Shown: one piece after another, positions 35,434 through 44,293 of the stretch | Position numbering within the stretch: the first letter of the stretch is position 1 | Layout of the letters: the number at the start of each line of letters is the position of its first letter | DNA from: Fischerella sp. JS2 | Lineage (GTDB): Bacteria > Cyanobacteriota > Cyanobacteriia > Cyanobacteriales > Nostocaceae | DNA: 64,000 bases | NCBI RefSeq assembly: GCF_032393985.1 | Contig: NZ_CP135918.1 | Coordinates: forward strand, 5,829,724 to 5,893,723 | Reading direction: 5' to 3' | Made by a program: the position numbers and the translations under genes | Notes under the pieces: generated by a model | Told to the model about the DNA's origin: nothing | The model's input: the letters and a program-made list of their open reading frames with translations, nothing else | Database searches by the model: none

Positions 35434-36453
35434 TTAACGATTATGTGGTTTCAACAGATAACTGACATCGGGGCCACAGGGGATGATACCACCAGGATTA
35501 AGTGGAAAGAGGTTGCCGTAGTAGTCTCGCTTGACGCTATCTAAATCACAAGTGTCAGAAACTCCTGGTAGCTGATATAAATCGCGTAGGTAAGGCCCTA
35601 AATTCTCATAGTCTTGAATTCTGCGGCGATCGCACTTAAACAATCCGTAGTAGACTACATCAAAACGGAACAAGGTAGTAAACAAACGCACATCAGCCAG
35701 CGTTACCCCATCTCCACACAGGTAGCGACTCTTAGCCAGTGCGGCGTCAATTTCGTCGAGAGTTGTAAACAACTCGTGACAAGCTTTGTCGTAGGCTTGT
35801 TGAGTTTGGGCAAAACCGCAGCGATAGACACCGTTATTTACCGCATGATAAATTTTCTCGTTCCAATGGTCAATTTGCTCACGCAGTTCTTCTGGATAAA
35901 GATTAAGTTTAGGATTTTTGGCAAACTCGTTGAATTGGGAATTCAACATAACGATAATCTCTGCACTTTCGTTATTAACTATCGTATTAGTTTGCGTATC
36001 CCAAAGTACGGGAACAGTACAGCGTCCTTGATAACCAGGTACGGCTAAATTGTAGAGTTGGGGAAGAGTGCGACAACCTTCTTGTTCCTGGTTCAGAATC
36101 CAGATACCTTCATCTGGTGAAGGAGACACAATCGAAACTAGTATGGCATCTTCTAAACCTTTGAGCGATCGCACAACCAAAGTTCGATGCGCCCAAGGGC
36201 ATCCTAAACCTACAAAAAGGCGATAGCGTCCTGCTTGGGGTTGATAAGGATTGTCTACTTCTGTGCCAACAGAGTTACGAAACTGACTAGCTGGACGAAT
36301 GTATTCTCCTGACTGGTTACGGGGGGCCAGATTCGACATCATCAGATGCCACATAGTTGTCCAAACAAATTTTCCCAACCGGATGATAATACCAGAAGGC
36401 AGTGACTTGCCTTGTTTCTTGATTTTTTCGTTGTTTGGCTTCTTTTCCTGCAC
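35434..36453 (-). CDS. Glutathionyl-hydroquinone reductase-like (Xi-class GST)
   Basis: A 339-residue glutathione-transferase-fold enzyme. The catalytic cysteine lies in VGLGCPWAHRTLVV (about residue 86), the motif of the Xi class (EcM4/YqjG), which reduces glutathionyl-hydroquinones. The all-helical C-terminal half contains LCGDGVTLADVRLFTTLFRFD. The N-terminus is longer than usual and has a membrane-like stretch (WTTMWHLMMSNLAP). The start is GTG. It begins 4 bases after the Uma2 gene upstream on the same strand. Confidence 0.86.
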   Translation of the reverse strand: MQEKKPNNEKIKKQGKSLPSGIIIRLGKFVWTTMWHLMMSNLAPRNQSGEYIRPASQFRNSVGTEVDNPYQPQAGRYRLFVGLGCPWAHRTLVVRSLKGLEDAILVSIVSPSPDEGIWILNQEQEGCRTLPQLYNLAVPGYQGRCTVPVLWDTQTNTIVNNESAEIIVMLNSQFNEFAKNPKLNLYPEELREQIDHWNEKIYHAVNNGVYRCGFAQTQQAYDKACHELFTTLDEIDAALAKSRYLCGDGVTLADVRLFTTLFRFDVVYYGLFKCDRRRIQDYENLGPYLRDLYQLPGVSDTCDLDSVKRDYYGNLFPLNPGGIIPCGPDVSYLLKPHNR

Positions 36454-36457
36454 AACA

Positions 36458-37135
36458 CTAACTCCTTAGTCTCTGCACAAATGCTTGATGTTCTACTGTT
36501 TGCAACCCCTGCTGAAGAACCGCTAAAACCTCAGCCATATTACCTTCGCGCAAAGCATTAACCGCCAACCATAATCCGGGAAAAATCTGACTGCGAATTA
36601 TGCCATCTGCATCTGGTTCTCGCAAAACATATCGTCCTTGTTCTAAGTTGAACCAATCTAGACGATTCTCGTAACTTTGCCAGACAATATACTCTTGTAC
36701 TCCATTGCGACGATAAGCATTCAGCTTGTCATTCAGGTCATAAGCAGCACTACTAGCAGCAATTTCTACAATTAATTCTGGTGTGCCTTCAATATAATCA
36801 TCATCACTAATACGAGAATTGCCACCTACTTCTGGTTCAATTCGTAATAGGGCGTCGGGTTGAGGTTCATTATCGGCATCTAGGCGGACTGTGGCGTTAT
36901 CTTGTAAATCTACTCCAGGTGTTGCAGCAGTGTAAACTAGCAACCAACCGATTATTTGAGCATGAGGCCTGCCATGACCTCTAGCACGTACAGGTGAAGC
37001 CAAATATACAACTCTTTCGATTAATTCTGCTTTGATATTTTGCGGCATTGCCTGATAGCGGCGTTCAAATTCGTAACGAGTCAGGCGATCGCCACTTTCT
37101 AAAGGAGGAAGCTTAGTAGTAGATATAGCTGACAT
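36458..37135 (-). CDS. Uma2-family (PD-(D/E)XK-fold) protein
   Basis: A protein of 225 residues from the ATG at 37135 (a TTG three codons earlier is less likely). It shows the Uma2 core: ALIERVVYLASP-like strand, EPQPDALLRIEP and PELIVEIAASSAAYDLNDK, which together form a PD...ExA...K nuclease-like site. The family is greatly expanded in cyanobacteria and its role is unknown. It may be co-transcribed with the GST gene. Confidence 0.85.
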   Translation of the reverse strand: MSAISTTKLPPLESGDRLTRYEFERRYQAMPQNIKAELIERVVYLASPVRARGHGRPHAQIIGWLLVYTAATPGVDLQDNATVRLDADNEPQPDALLRIEPEVGGNSRISDDDYIEGTPELIVEIAASSAAYDLNDKLNAYRRNGVQEYIVWQSYENRLDWFNLEQGRYVLREPDADGIIRSQIFPGLWLAVNALREGNMAEVLAVLQQGLQTVEHQAFVQRLRS

Positions 37136-37421
37136 AGGAGGCAATAAGTCTTAATTTTTACATGGAGAATATATATACTCAAATCTGTCTTGAAAGACAG
37201 CTATGCTAATAGCAGATGGCAGCGATGTGTAAAAGAAACTTTCCTAACTTTATTGTGAACTCTGCTCATGGAAGTTTAGATAAGTTGTGCTATCAGCCAA
37301 GGATTTTAAGCATTATCAGTTCTTGAGAACTATACAAGTTACCAGGTTAGTCTGATTTAACCTCAATCAGCCTATGCTAGGCTTATTCGCATTAAAGAGA
37401 AAATTTTAAATTTCAGAGTTT

Positions 37422-38669
37422 ATGGATTCTCATCCAGCGCTATGTGCTGCCATAGCTGATCGCATTGCTAATAGTCCCAATCAGCGAATTACTTTTGCCA
37501 CCTACATGGATATGGCATTGTATCACCCTGACTACGGTTACTATTCTACCCAAGCTGTAAATATCGGTAAGCAGGGCGACTTTTTTACCTCTGTCCATCT
37601 TGGCCCTGATTTTGGTGAGTTGCTAGCTGAACAATTTGTCCAGATGTGGGAAATTTTAGGACAACCAGTGCCTTTTTCTCTAGTAGAAATGGGTGCAGGA
37701 CAAGGGCATTTAGCACTGGATATTTTAAATTACTTAAAGTTGCGCTATCCAAATTTTTTCGCTGCCCTACAATACATCATTGTAGAAAAATCCCCAATTC
37801 TCAGGCAAGAACAACAGCAACGCTTACAACAATTTACAGTTCAAATCAAGAGCAGTTTAGAAGAAATACTTAGTAATTCTATTGTCGGCTGCTTTTTTTC
37901 AAACGAATTGGTGGATGCTCTACCAGTACATCAATTTATTTTAGAACAAGGGCAACTGCGAGAAATTTATGTAACTCTACAACAAGAGTCAACACTCAAG
38001 AGTCAATCGTCAATTGTCAATAGTCAAGAGTTATTCACTCCTCACACTCCCCCCACTCCCTTCACAGAAATTACAGCCGAACCTTCCACGCCAAAACTAG
38101 CTGAATACTTTGATTTAGTTGGCATTCTGTTCCCAGAAAATGTTTATTCAGAAGGTTATCGCAGTGAAGTAAATCTAGCAGCGCTGGATTGGTTAAGTGT
38201 AGTAGCAGACCGTTTGCAACGAGGGTATGTGTTAACTATAGATTATGGTTATCCAGCAAGTCGTTATTATAATCCCAGGCGATCGCAAGGCACATTACAG
38301 TGTTACTGGCATCATCAGCGCCATAATAACCCTTATATCAATATTGGGCGACAAGACATCACAGCCCATGTTGACTTTACTGCTTTAGAACGATGGGGTG
38401 AACGCTGCGGATTAGCTAAAGTTGGTTTGACGCAGCAAGAATTATTTTTGATGGCGTTGGGATTAGGCGATCGCATTGCAGCCCTCTGTTATACAAATCA
38501 ATCCATCTCTGATTTGCTGCGTCGCCGGGATGCATTGCGTCAGCTTTTAGATCCCTTTGGATTAGGTGGGTTTAGTATATTAGCACAAAGTAAAGGACTC
38601 AAGGAAAAAGAAAAATTTCAACCACTGAAGGGATTCACTGTACCAGAACTACCACCAACGTCCATTTGA
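37422..38669 (+). CDS. MidA/NDUFAF7-family SAM methyltransferase
   Basis: A 415-residue protein of the DUF185 family. N-terminal ITFATYMDMALYHPDYGYY and motif I FSLVEMGAGQGHLALDIL are clear, as are FFSNELVDALPVHQF and LTIDYGYPASRYYNPRR. The mitochondrial homologue dimethylates an arginine in complex I subunit NDUFS2; the bacterial target is not established, though NDH-1 is an obvious guess. Residues about 187-214 are encoded by in-frame repeat DNA (agtcaat and cactccc words), an insertion in a loop. Confidence 0.87.
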   Translation: MDSHPALCAAIADRIANSPNQRITFATYMDMALYHPDYGYYSTQAVNIGKQGDFFTSVHLGPDFGELLAEQFVQMWEILGQPVPFSLVEMGAGQGHLALDILNYLKLRYPNFFAALQYIIVEKSPILRQEQQQRLQQFTVQIKSSLEEILSNSIVGCFFSNELVDALPVHQFILEQGQLREIYVTLQQESTLKSQSSIVNSQELFTPHTPPTPFTEITAEPSTPKLAEYFDLVGILFPENVYSEGYRSEVNLAALDWLSVVADRLQRGYVLTIDYGYPASRYYNPRRSQGTLQCYWHHQRHNNPYINIGRQDITAHVDFTALERWGERCGLAKVGLTQQELFLMALGLGDRIAALCYTNQSISDLLRRRDALRQLLDPFGLGGFSILAQSKGLKEKEKFQPLKGFTVPELPPTSI

Positions 38670-38779
38670 AAAGTTAAAACTATATTTATTAATCTCACTT
38701 GGGTGATAGGTAATTTATGATCAAAGGCTGAAGTAAATATTTTTAACCTTTATCCTTCTTTAATCAAAAGGTAATAATT

Positions 38780-38875
38780 ATGACCACTCATGACTTATTA
38801 ATGCTAATCGTATTACTCGTTCCTGGCATTTTACTGTCAGTAATGATTATGGTTACTTTTGCCGCAGGTGGCTAA
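38780..38875 (+). CDS. 31-residue single-span membrane peptide
   Basis: A short frame, MTTHDLLMLIVLLVPGILLS and then VMIMVTFAAGG, starting at an ATG preceded by AAAGGTAA. Almost the whole peptide is one hydrophobic helix, like the small subunits of photosynthetic and NDH complexes, but it is not one I can name. The hydrophobic, clean composition and ribosome site make chance unlikely. It lies alone between the MidA-type gene and a repeat block. Confidence 0.5.
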   Translation: MTTHDLLMLIVLLVPGILLSVMIMVTFAAGG

Positions 38876-39065
38876 AAAAACTAGTTAGTGGTTAGTAGAT
38901 ATAGTTGGAAGAGGAAATAGCGATCAGGGATCAGGGATAGGTGATTGGGGATCGGGGATGGTTAACAAACAACCACTAACAACTAAAAACCAACAACCAA
39001 CAACCAATAACTAACAACTAATAACTAACTACTAACTACTAACGCTCTACCAAAGGAACGTAAAA

Positions 39066-39932
39066 ATGAAGGTAGCATTTCTGGGGACTGGATTAATGGG
39101 ACTGCCAATGGCGCAGAAATTGTTAGAAGCAAAAGTCCAGCTAATTGCCTATAACCGCACCCCAGAAAAGTTAGAACCGTTAAAAGAAATGGGTGCGGAA
39201 GTAGCAGAAAAACCTTATCAGGCAATTAATGCAGCTGAGTGTGTAATTCTCATGCTTACGAATGCAGCAGCGATTTATAGTGTTCTACTTTCAGATCGAT
39301 CCTCACAAGCTGTAGCAGGAAAAAGCGTCATCCAAATGGGAACTATTACCCCTACCGAAAGCAGAGAAATTAGAGATGCAGTAGTTGCCGCAGGTGGAGA
39401 ATATTTAGAAGCACCCGTACTAGGTAGCATCCCAGAAGCACAAGCTGGTAATTTAATAGTGATGGTAGGCGCGCATCAAGAACAATACCAACGTCACTTA
39501 GAGTTATTAAAACACTTTAGTCCAGAACCTATCTTAGTTGGATCAGTGGGAACTGCTGCGGCGCTGAAACTAGCTTTAAATCAATTAATTGCTTCCTTAA
39601 CAGCAGGCTTTGCCCTTAGTCTTAGTTTTGTGCAGCGTTATGGCATTGACGAAGACTTGTTTATGTACATTCTGCGTCAAAGCGCCCTTTACGCCCCTAC
39701 TTTCGATCAAAAGTTGCCAAGAATGTTGGATAGTAATTATGCTAATCCCAACTTTCCCACTAAACACTTGATGAAAGATACTGATTTCTTAATTGAAGAA
39801 GCAAAAGCCGCAGGATTAAATGTTAGCAGTATTGAAGGTGTACGGAAAATCTTGGAAATGGCAATGAAAATGTCATTTGCTCACGAAGATTATTCATCTA
39901 TATTTTCTGTAATTAAATCAGGGGAAAACTAA
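39066..39932 (+). CDS. Beta-hydroxyacid dehydrogenase family oxidoreductase
   Basis: A 288-residue NAD(P)-dependent dehydrogenase. The N-terminal fold has FLGTGLMGLPMAQKL, the substrate loop EAPVLGSIPEAQAGNL, and the catalytic lysine in ALKLALNQLIASL. It resembles 3-hydroxyisobutyrate dehydrogenase and the glyoxylate/succinic-semialdehyde reductases of cyanobacteria. NADPH preference is likely from NRTPEKL after strand 2. An AAGGAACG site precedes the ATG. Confidence 0.88.
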   Translation: MKVAFLGTGLMGLPMAQKLLEAKVQLIAYNRTPEKLEPLKEMGAEVAEKPYQAINAAECVILMLTNAAAIYSVLLSDRSSQAVAGKSVIQMGTITPTESREIRDAVVAAGGEYLEAPVLGSIPEAQAGNLIVMVGAHQEQYQRHLELLKHFSPEPILVGSVGTAAALKLALNQLIASLTAGFALSLSFVQRYGIDEDLFMYILRQSALYAPTFDQKLPRMLDSNYANPNFPTKHLMKDTDFLIEEAKAAGLNVSSIEGVRKILEMAMKMSFAHEDYSSIFSVIKSGEN

Positions 39933-39999
39933 GATAATTATTCACAATTCATCTCACCCCTTAGTACAAAATTGCATAAATACATAGCGAAACTCCTGT

Positions 40000-40055
40000 A
40001 ACAAAACTCTGCGTTCCTTTGCGTTATCCTTTGCGATCCTCTGCGTTTGAAAAAG
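40000..40055. repeat. ctctgcgtt-type dispersed repeat
   Basis: Words ctctgcgttcctttgcgtta and tcctctgcgttt repeat here and, in close form, at 59588-59635, where they follow a truncated gene end. A related sequence (gttctttgtgtcctttgtgag) lies inside the 8.0-kb MITE. Confidence 0.6.
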
Positions 40056-40083
40056 CTACGAATTAATCCACAACTGTTCTTAA

Positions 40084-40497
40084 ATGAAATTAAACCAAAT
40101 ATCAACTCAAGGTTTATTTTACGGCAAAGGAAAGGTCTGTGAATCAATTATTCGAGCCTTACCACAATGGTTCAGTATTGAAGAAGCGATCGCTCAATAT
40201 ACTCAAGAAATTGATGATCTTCCAACTATACTAGCTTGTATAAATCATAAATGTATAGGCTTTCTGACTTGGAAGCAACATTACAAATATGCAGCAGAAC
40301 TGTATATTATGGGTGTTATTCCCCACTACCACCGTAATGGCATTGGTCGTACCTTAATTAACCACGCGGAGTCCATTCTTCAGCAGCAAGGTATTGAGTA
40401 TTGGCAGGTTAAAACTTTAGCTTTTTCTCATCCAGATCAGTTCTATACACAGACAAGAGAGTTTTATCTAGCAATGGGTTTTAGACCCCTAGAATAA
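40084..40497 (+). CDS. GNAT-family N-acetyltransferase
   Basis: A 137-residue acetyltransferase. The acetyl-CoA loop is VIPHYHRNGIGRTLINHAE (R-x-x-G-x-G/A form), followed by YWQVKTLA and a C-terminal FYLAMGFRPLE. The substrate is unknown. The upstream DNA is a dispersed repeat. Confidence 0.85.
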   Translation: MKLNQISTQGLFYGKGKVCESIIRALPQWFSIEEAIAQYTQEIDDLPTILACINHKCIGFLTWKQHYKYAAELYIMGVIPHYHRNGIGRTLINHAESILQQQGIEYWQVKTLAFSHPDQFYTQTREFYLAMGFRPLE

Positions 40498-40578
40498 ATT
40501 ACACAAATTTGGGGAGAAGTTAATCCTTGTCTAATTATGGTTAAACATCTATGTAATCGTTGGTAAGCAGAAATAGTA

Positions 40579-41487
40579 TTACCTAATTTTCTTTCTACGT
40601 TCTTCATTTTTGCGATCAAACCAAAACCATTCCTCATCTGACATACATTTTACAGATTTGATACGTTCTACTGCCCATATAGCATATTCACGAATAATCT
40701 CACAACCTAGCCATCTTCTACCAAGTTGTTCAGGAACAACAAGCGTTGTTCCTGAACCAAAAAAAGGATCAAGCACAATCTCTCCTCTAGAAGATGAAGA
40801 AAGTATAATCTTTCTCAATAACTCCTCTGGCTTTTGAGTTGGATGTTTAGTTTTTTCATCCATTCCATTACATGTAGTTGGTATTTCTATCACATCTCTG
40901 GGTTTTGCACCCTTGGGATGGGGACGCCAAATTCTCCTATCATTTTTACCATTGTTACCGTATTGACTTGTTTTTGCTTGAGGGTGATCTGGGTATTTTA
41001 AAGTATGTTCACCATAAGCTATGCGTATATTTTCTGAATTAAACTTAAAATTTTTTGTCTTTCTAAAATGTAAAATACTTTCATGAGAACGTCCCCAATC
41101 ATTTGAGAGATTGGCTTTATTCTTATAGTGCCAAATCAACCATCTACACCCACTAAAAAATTTCAATGCTGGCAATTTAATATCAGCAATAATTTCTGAA
41201 AAACCACAAATATATAGTGAACCTGTTGATTTTAATATCCGAGAAACTTCTTCAATCCAGATTAAAGACCAATCCACATAAGCTGCTTGCGATTCAAAAT
41301 TATCCCATGTAGCTTTTTTTATATTATAAGGAGGGTCTGCAAATACTAAATCTACTGATTCAGAAGGCAGATTTTTTAGCCATTGAATTGAATCACCAAT
41401 CCATAATTCTCCATGAGGATGACAATAAAAAGCTTCAGGTTTTTGTGAACCATATTTTTTGATGTTTAAATTTTTTTCTGGAATCAC
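40579..41487 (-). CDS. Solitary DNA methyltransferase (beta class)
   Basis: A 302-residue enzyme with motif IV FADPPYN near residue 53 ahead of motif I DPFFGSGTTLVVPEQLG near 243, the circular order of the beta class of N6-adenine or N4-cytosine methyltransferases. The middle region should read the target. No restriction gene is next to it. Start is GTG. Composition is rather AT-rich like the Dam-type gene, so it may be acquired, or it may be one of the conserved solitary cyanobacterial enzymes; the target cannot be told. Confidence 0.87.
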   Translation of the reverse strand: MIPEKNLNIKKYGSQKPEAFYCHPHGELWIGDSIQWLKNLPSESVDLVFADPPYNIKKATWDNFESQAAYVDWSLIWIEEVSRILKSTGSLYICGFSEIIADIKLPALKFFSGCRWLIWHYKNKANLSNDWGRSHESILHFRKTKNFKFNSENIRIAYGEHTLKYPDHPQAKTSQYGNNGKNDRRIWRPHPKGAKPRDVIEIPTTCNGMDEKTKHPTQKPEELLRKIILSSSSRGEIVLDPFFGSGTTLVVPEQLGRRWLGCEIIREYAIWAVERIKSVKCMSDEEWFWFDRKNEERRKKIR

Positions 41488-41533
41488 AAATTAGAACTGA
41501 TAATTACTCAAAGAGAAAATTTCTATCTGCTAA

Positions 41534-43720
41534 TTATAACTTCGGCAGAATTTCTGGTAGTAATTGCCCAGGCACTTTAGATAAAGCCAAATTTTGACCT
41601 TGTATTCCTAATTCACTGTGAAAAGCGCGAATTGTTTTGACTACATAATTTAAAGTTGTTTGGTATGATTCAGGTTTATTGTTTAATCCATTCAATGCCT
41701 GTAGGTGATTATCCAATGATAATTCTAAATGTTGAGAACGTGCGATTTTATCACCATTTAAATACTGATCTGTTGCTAGTTGGTAGTGTGCTAATCCTAA
41801 GTTATTGTGAGTGGCAAAAATATCAAAACTTAAATTAGTATTATTAAGTGAGTGAGCAAGATTTAAAGATTCTTTATAAGCATTGATGCACATTTCTAGA
41901 AAATTCTGTTGTTCTTCTTTACAGATTTGTGATTGGTTGGCTAAGTGCCAGTAAGCAGTACCAAGATTATTTTGGGTAGCAGCGCAAGCGGCGGGAACAT
42001 GTGCTGGTGTACGATATTTCAAAGCTTCCCCATAGGCTTCCACAGCAAGTCGCAGATTCTCTGCTGGATTTTCGTACTGTGCTAGATTCCAATGAGCAGT
42101 ACCAATATTGTTTTGAATCATGCCATATTTAAGTGGTTCCTGTTCGGGGTTGTAGTAGGCTAAGGCAAGACTGTAAGCTACGATCGCATTTTTTAAATGC
42201 TCCATCGGTTGATTGTACTGGGCCAAATGCCAGTAAGCAGTACCCAAGTTATTCTGAGTTGCGGCATACTTTAATGGTTCCATCTCGGCGGTACGGAAGC
42301 AGAGTGCTTCTCGATAAGCTGCAACTGCTTTTTGCCAGTTTTCGCCTGGATTAGAAAAACGTGCTAAGTCCCCATAAGCAGTCCCCAGATTATTTTGCAC
42401 CCGTGCATAAGTTTCTGGATGGGTTTCAAGTGAAATTAGCTTTAAAGCTAACTGATAAAACTCTATTCCCTGTTCTATATAAGATTGTCCCTCTTCCGAA
42501 TTGGGCGGTGTACGGTATAGCATCCAATAAAGTGTACCTAAGTCATTTAAAATATCTGGCACTTGCGGCGAAGTTTCATCGTAGGTAATAGCCTCTTGGT
42601 ATGCCAAAATAGCCACCATTAAGTTTTCTAAGTTAGCTTGTCCTTGTTCAATGCGGAGGCGATATAAGTTACCCAAGCGATGATAAGCTGCTGCTAGTGT
42701 TTCTGGTGAAGCTTTTGTGGAATGTAAAGAGTCAATTTCTTCTAGAAGTTGTTGTACTTGTATACTCTCATCTTGATCGTGAGCGATCGCAGTGTTAATT
42801 GTTGCTAGTACTAACTCTGTTAACTCTTTACTAATGTGCGACAAACGTGGTGGCGATGGAGTCTCCCTGATTCGGACTTTATCGTTAGTTTCTTCCTGAA
42901 GTGTTTCTGGAACAAATAATTCTGATTTGATTGGTGAAGGTTCTTGCGGTTTGTGTCCACGGTTGACAGGTGTATTGATCGCAAAATCAACATCTTCCAC
43001 AGGAAATTCGTCACCAGAGACAGATTCTTCCCAGATTACCTGTTCAATATTTCCTAAGTCTAAGCTTCTAGAACTAGAAAAGCGTTCTGGTGAGTTTTTG
43101 GTACGAGTTGTGGGTGTCGGTTCTCCAGCAAACACAAACACACCAGTACGACAACGCCAAAACTGTGGTGCTGACTGCTGTATGGCATACAACCAAGGAC
43201 GTGGCGTCCATAGTAATAAACTCGATTCCAGAAAACGACTGGATTCTGGACTTGATAAATGCTGTTCAGTTAAACGGAGATAATGCAAAAATAAACGCTG
43301 TATCGCTACTGATTGTTTGGTCAACTGCTCAACACCTACAATCTGAAAAGCTGGTATTGGCAATGACCGTCCAGGATTATCTTTGGATACACCAACCATT
43401 GGTGGTGGATAATTCACCAACCATTGATTTATCTGTGCGATAGGGTTAGGATCACTTAAATTCAACCTTAGGGTAACTAATCGTGGATAGGCTGGCGTAC
43501 TATCTTCCTGTGTATTTGATGGTTGATACAGCACTTGACCAACTGGATAAGCCAAAGTTGAATGCAAACGTGCTGCTACCTGATTTCTCAGGTTTAAATC
43601 ATCACATACCGCTACAAAAATTTGTCGCCGCAAACCAAGAGTAAGTGCAAGTTTTAGACGGTGGTATACTTGACGATTCCACGCAAATTTATCCGAATGT
43701 GCAGTATCATTCACGCTCAT
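41534..43720 (-). CDS. Large TPR-repeat protein
   Basis: About 728 residues from the ATG at 43720 (MSVNDTAHSDKFAWNRQVY); the frame is open 19 codons further up. The N-terminal third resembles an AAA-like/regulatory region with no Walker motif seen. From about residue 330 to 650 there are TPR units of the form QNNLGTAYWHLAQY...NAIVAYSLAL, spaced about 50 residues. These should bind proteins. It stands alone, and the function is unknown. Confidence 0.8.
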   Translation of the reverse strand: MSVNDTAHSDKFAWNRQVYHRLKLALTLGLRRQIFVAVCDDLNLRNQVAARLHSTLAYPVGQVLYQPSNTQEDSTPAYPRLVTLRLNLSDPNPIAQINQWLVNYPPPMVGVSKDNPGRSLPIPAFQIVGVEQLTKQSVAIQRLFLHYLRLTEQHLSSPESSRFLESSLLLWTPRPWLYAIQQSAPQFWRCRTGVFVFAGEPTPTTRTKNSPERFSSSRSLDLGNIEQVIWEESVSGDEFPVEDVDFAINTPVNRGHKPQEPSPIKSELFVPETLQEETNDKVRIRETPSPPRLSHISKELTELVLATINTAIAHDQDESIQVQQLLEEIDSLHSTKASPETLAAAYHRLGNLYRLRIEQGQANLENLMVAILAYQEAITYDETSPQVPDILNDLGTLYWMLYRTPPNSEEGQSYIEQGIEFYQLALKLISLETHPETYARVQNNLGTAYGDLARFSNPGENWQKAVAAYREALCFRTAEMEPLKYAATQNNLGTAYWHLAQYNQPMEHLKNAIVAYSLALAYYNPEQEPLKYGMIQNNIGTAHWNLAQYENPAENLRLAVEAYGEALKYRTPAHVPAACAATQNNLGTAYWHLANQSQICKEEQQNFLEMCINAYKESLNLAHSLNNTNLSFDIFATHNNLGLAHYQLATDQYLNGDKIARSQHLELSLDNHLQALNGLNNKPESYQTTLNYVVKTIRAFHSELGIQGQNLALSKVPGQLLPEILPKL

Positions 43721-43908
43721 GGTGGCTAAGGAGCCGAAACGCAGTGTACATCCCTTTTTAAGGGCATATGCAAGCAATCTGTAAATATGACTATGACTTC
43801 GATTTTCAAGTACTGATTGCTCTGCTCAGGATAAATCAAGGTTTCAAATAAGAATAGAGGAAGTGTATATTATTATACTTATATTTTGGACTTATTTGCA
43901 GATTAAAC

Positions 43909-43943
43909 AAAAAAACCAGGTTCCCATAAAGTGTAGAAACCTG
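43909..43943 (-). terminator. Rho-independent terminator of psb34
   Basis: On the reverse strand CAGGTTTC...GGAACCTG forms a hairpin followed by seven T residues (a-run at 43909-43915 on the + strand). It lies 42 bases after the psb34 stop. Confidence 0.75.
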
Positions 43944-43984
43944 AAGAAATATAAATTTAAATTGATTTAACAAAGTAATTTTGA

Positions 43985-44164
43985 TTAACTAAGATTAGAA
44001 ACAGAGAAGGCCACAAAAATCAAACCACTGACCAAAATTATTCCTACAGCTCCTAGAATTATATAATTGCGCTTTTGCTGGGCTGTCGGAGGTTCTGCTT
44101 GGTAAACTTTGGGTTCACGGGCAAAATTATTGAGGCGACCGCCTTCTTCTGTCGTGTAGGGCAT
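43985..44164 (-). CDS. psb34: Photosystem II assembly protein Psb34
   Basis: A 59-residue protein opening MPYTTEEGGRLNNFAREPKV and followed by one membrane helix (NYIILGAVGIILVSGLIFVA). This matches Psb34, a small single-span protein that binds photosystem II assembly intermediates (CP47 side) in cyanobacteria; the soluble N-terminus with TTEEGGRLNNFA is its hallmark. Length is normal. It has its own terminator. Recognition is from memory of the family motif. Confidence 0.86.
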   Translation of the reverse strand: MPYTTEEGGRLNNFAREPKVYQAEPPTAQQKRNYIILGAVGIILVSGLIFVAFSVSNLS

Positions 44165-44293
44165 GGATTAATTCCTTACTCTGCTTTTTCATTTTATGTT
44201 ACATAAATGCAATACACTACTCTTGTCATTAGAGATAATTCGTTACAAAAGTCCATATTCAAGACTCTTTTACAATTGACAGTTGACCATTGA

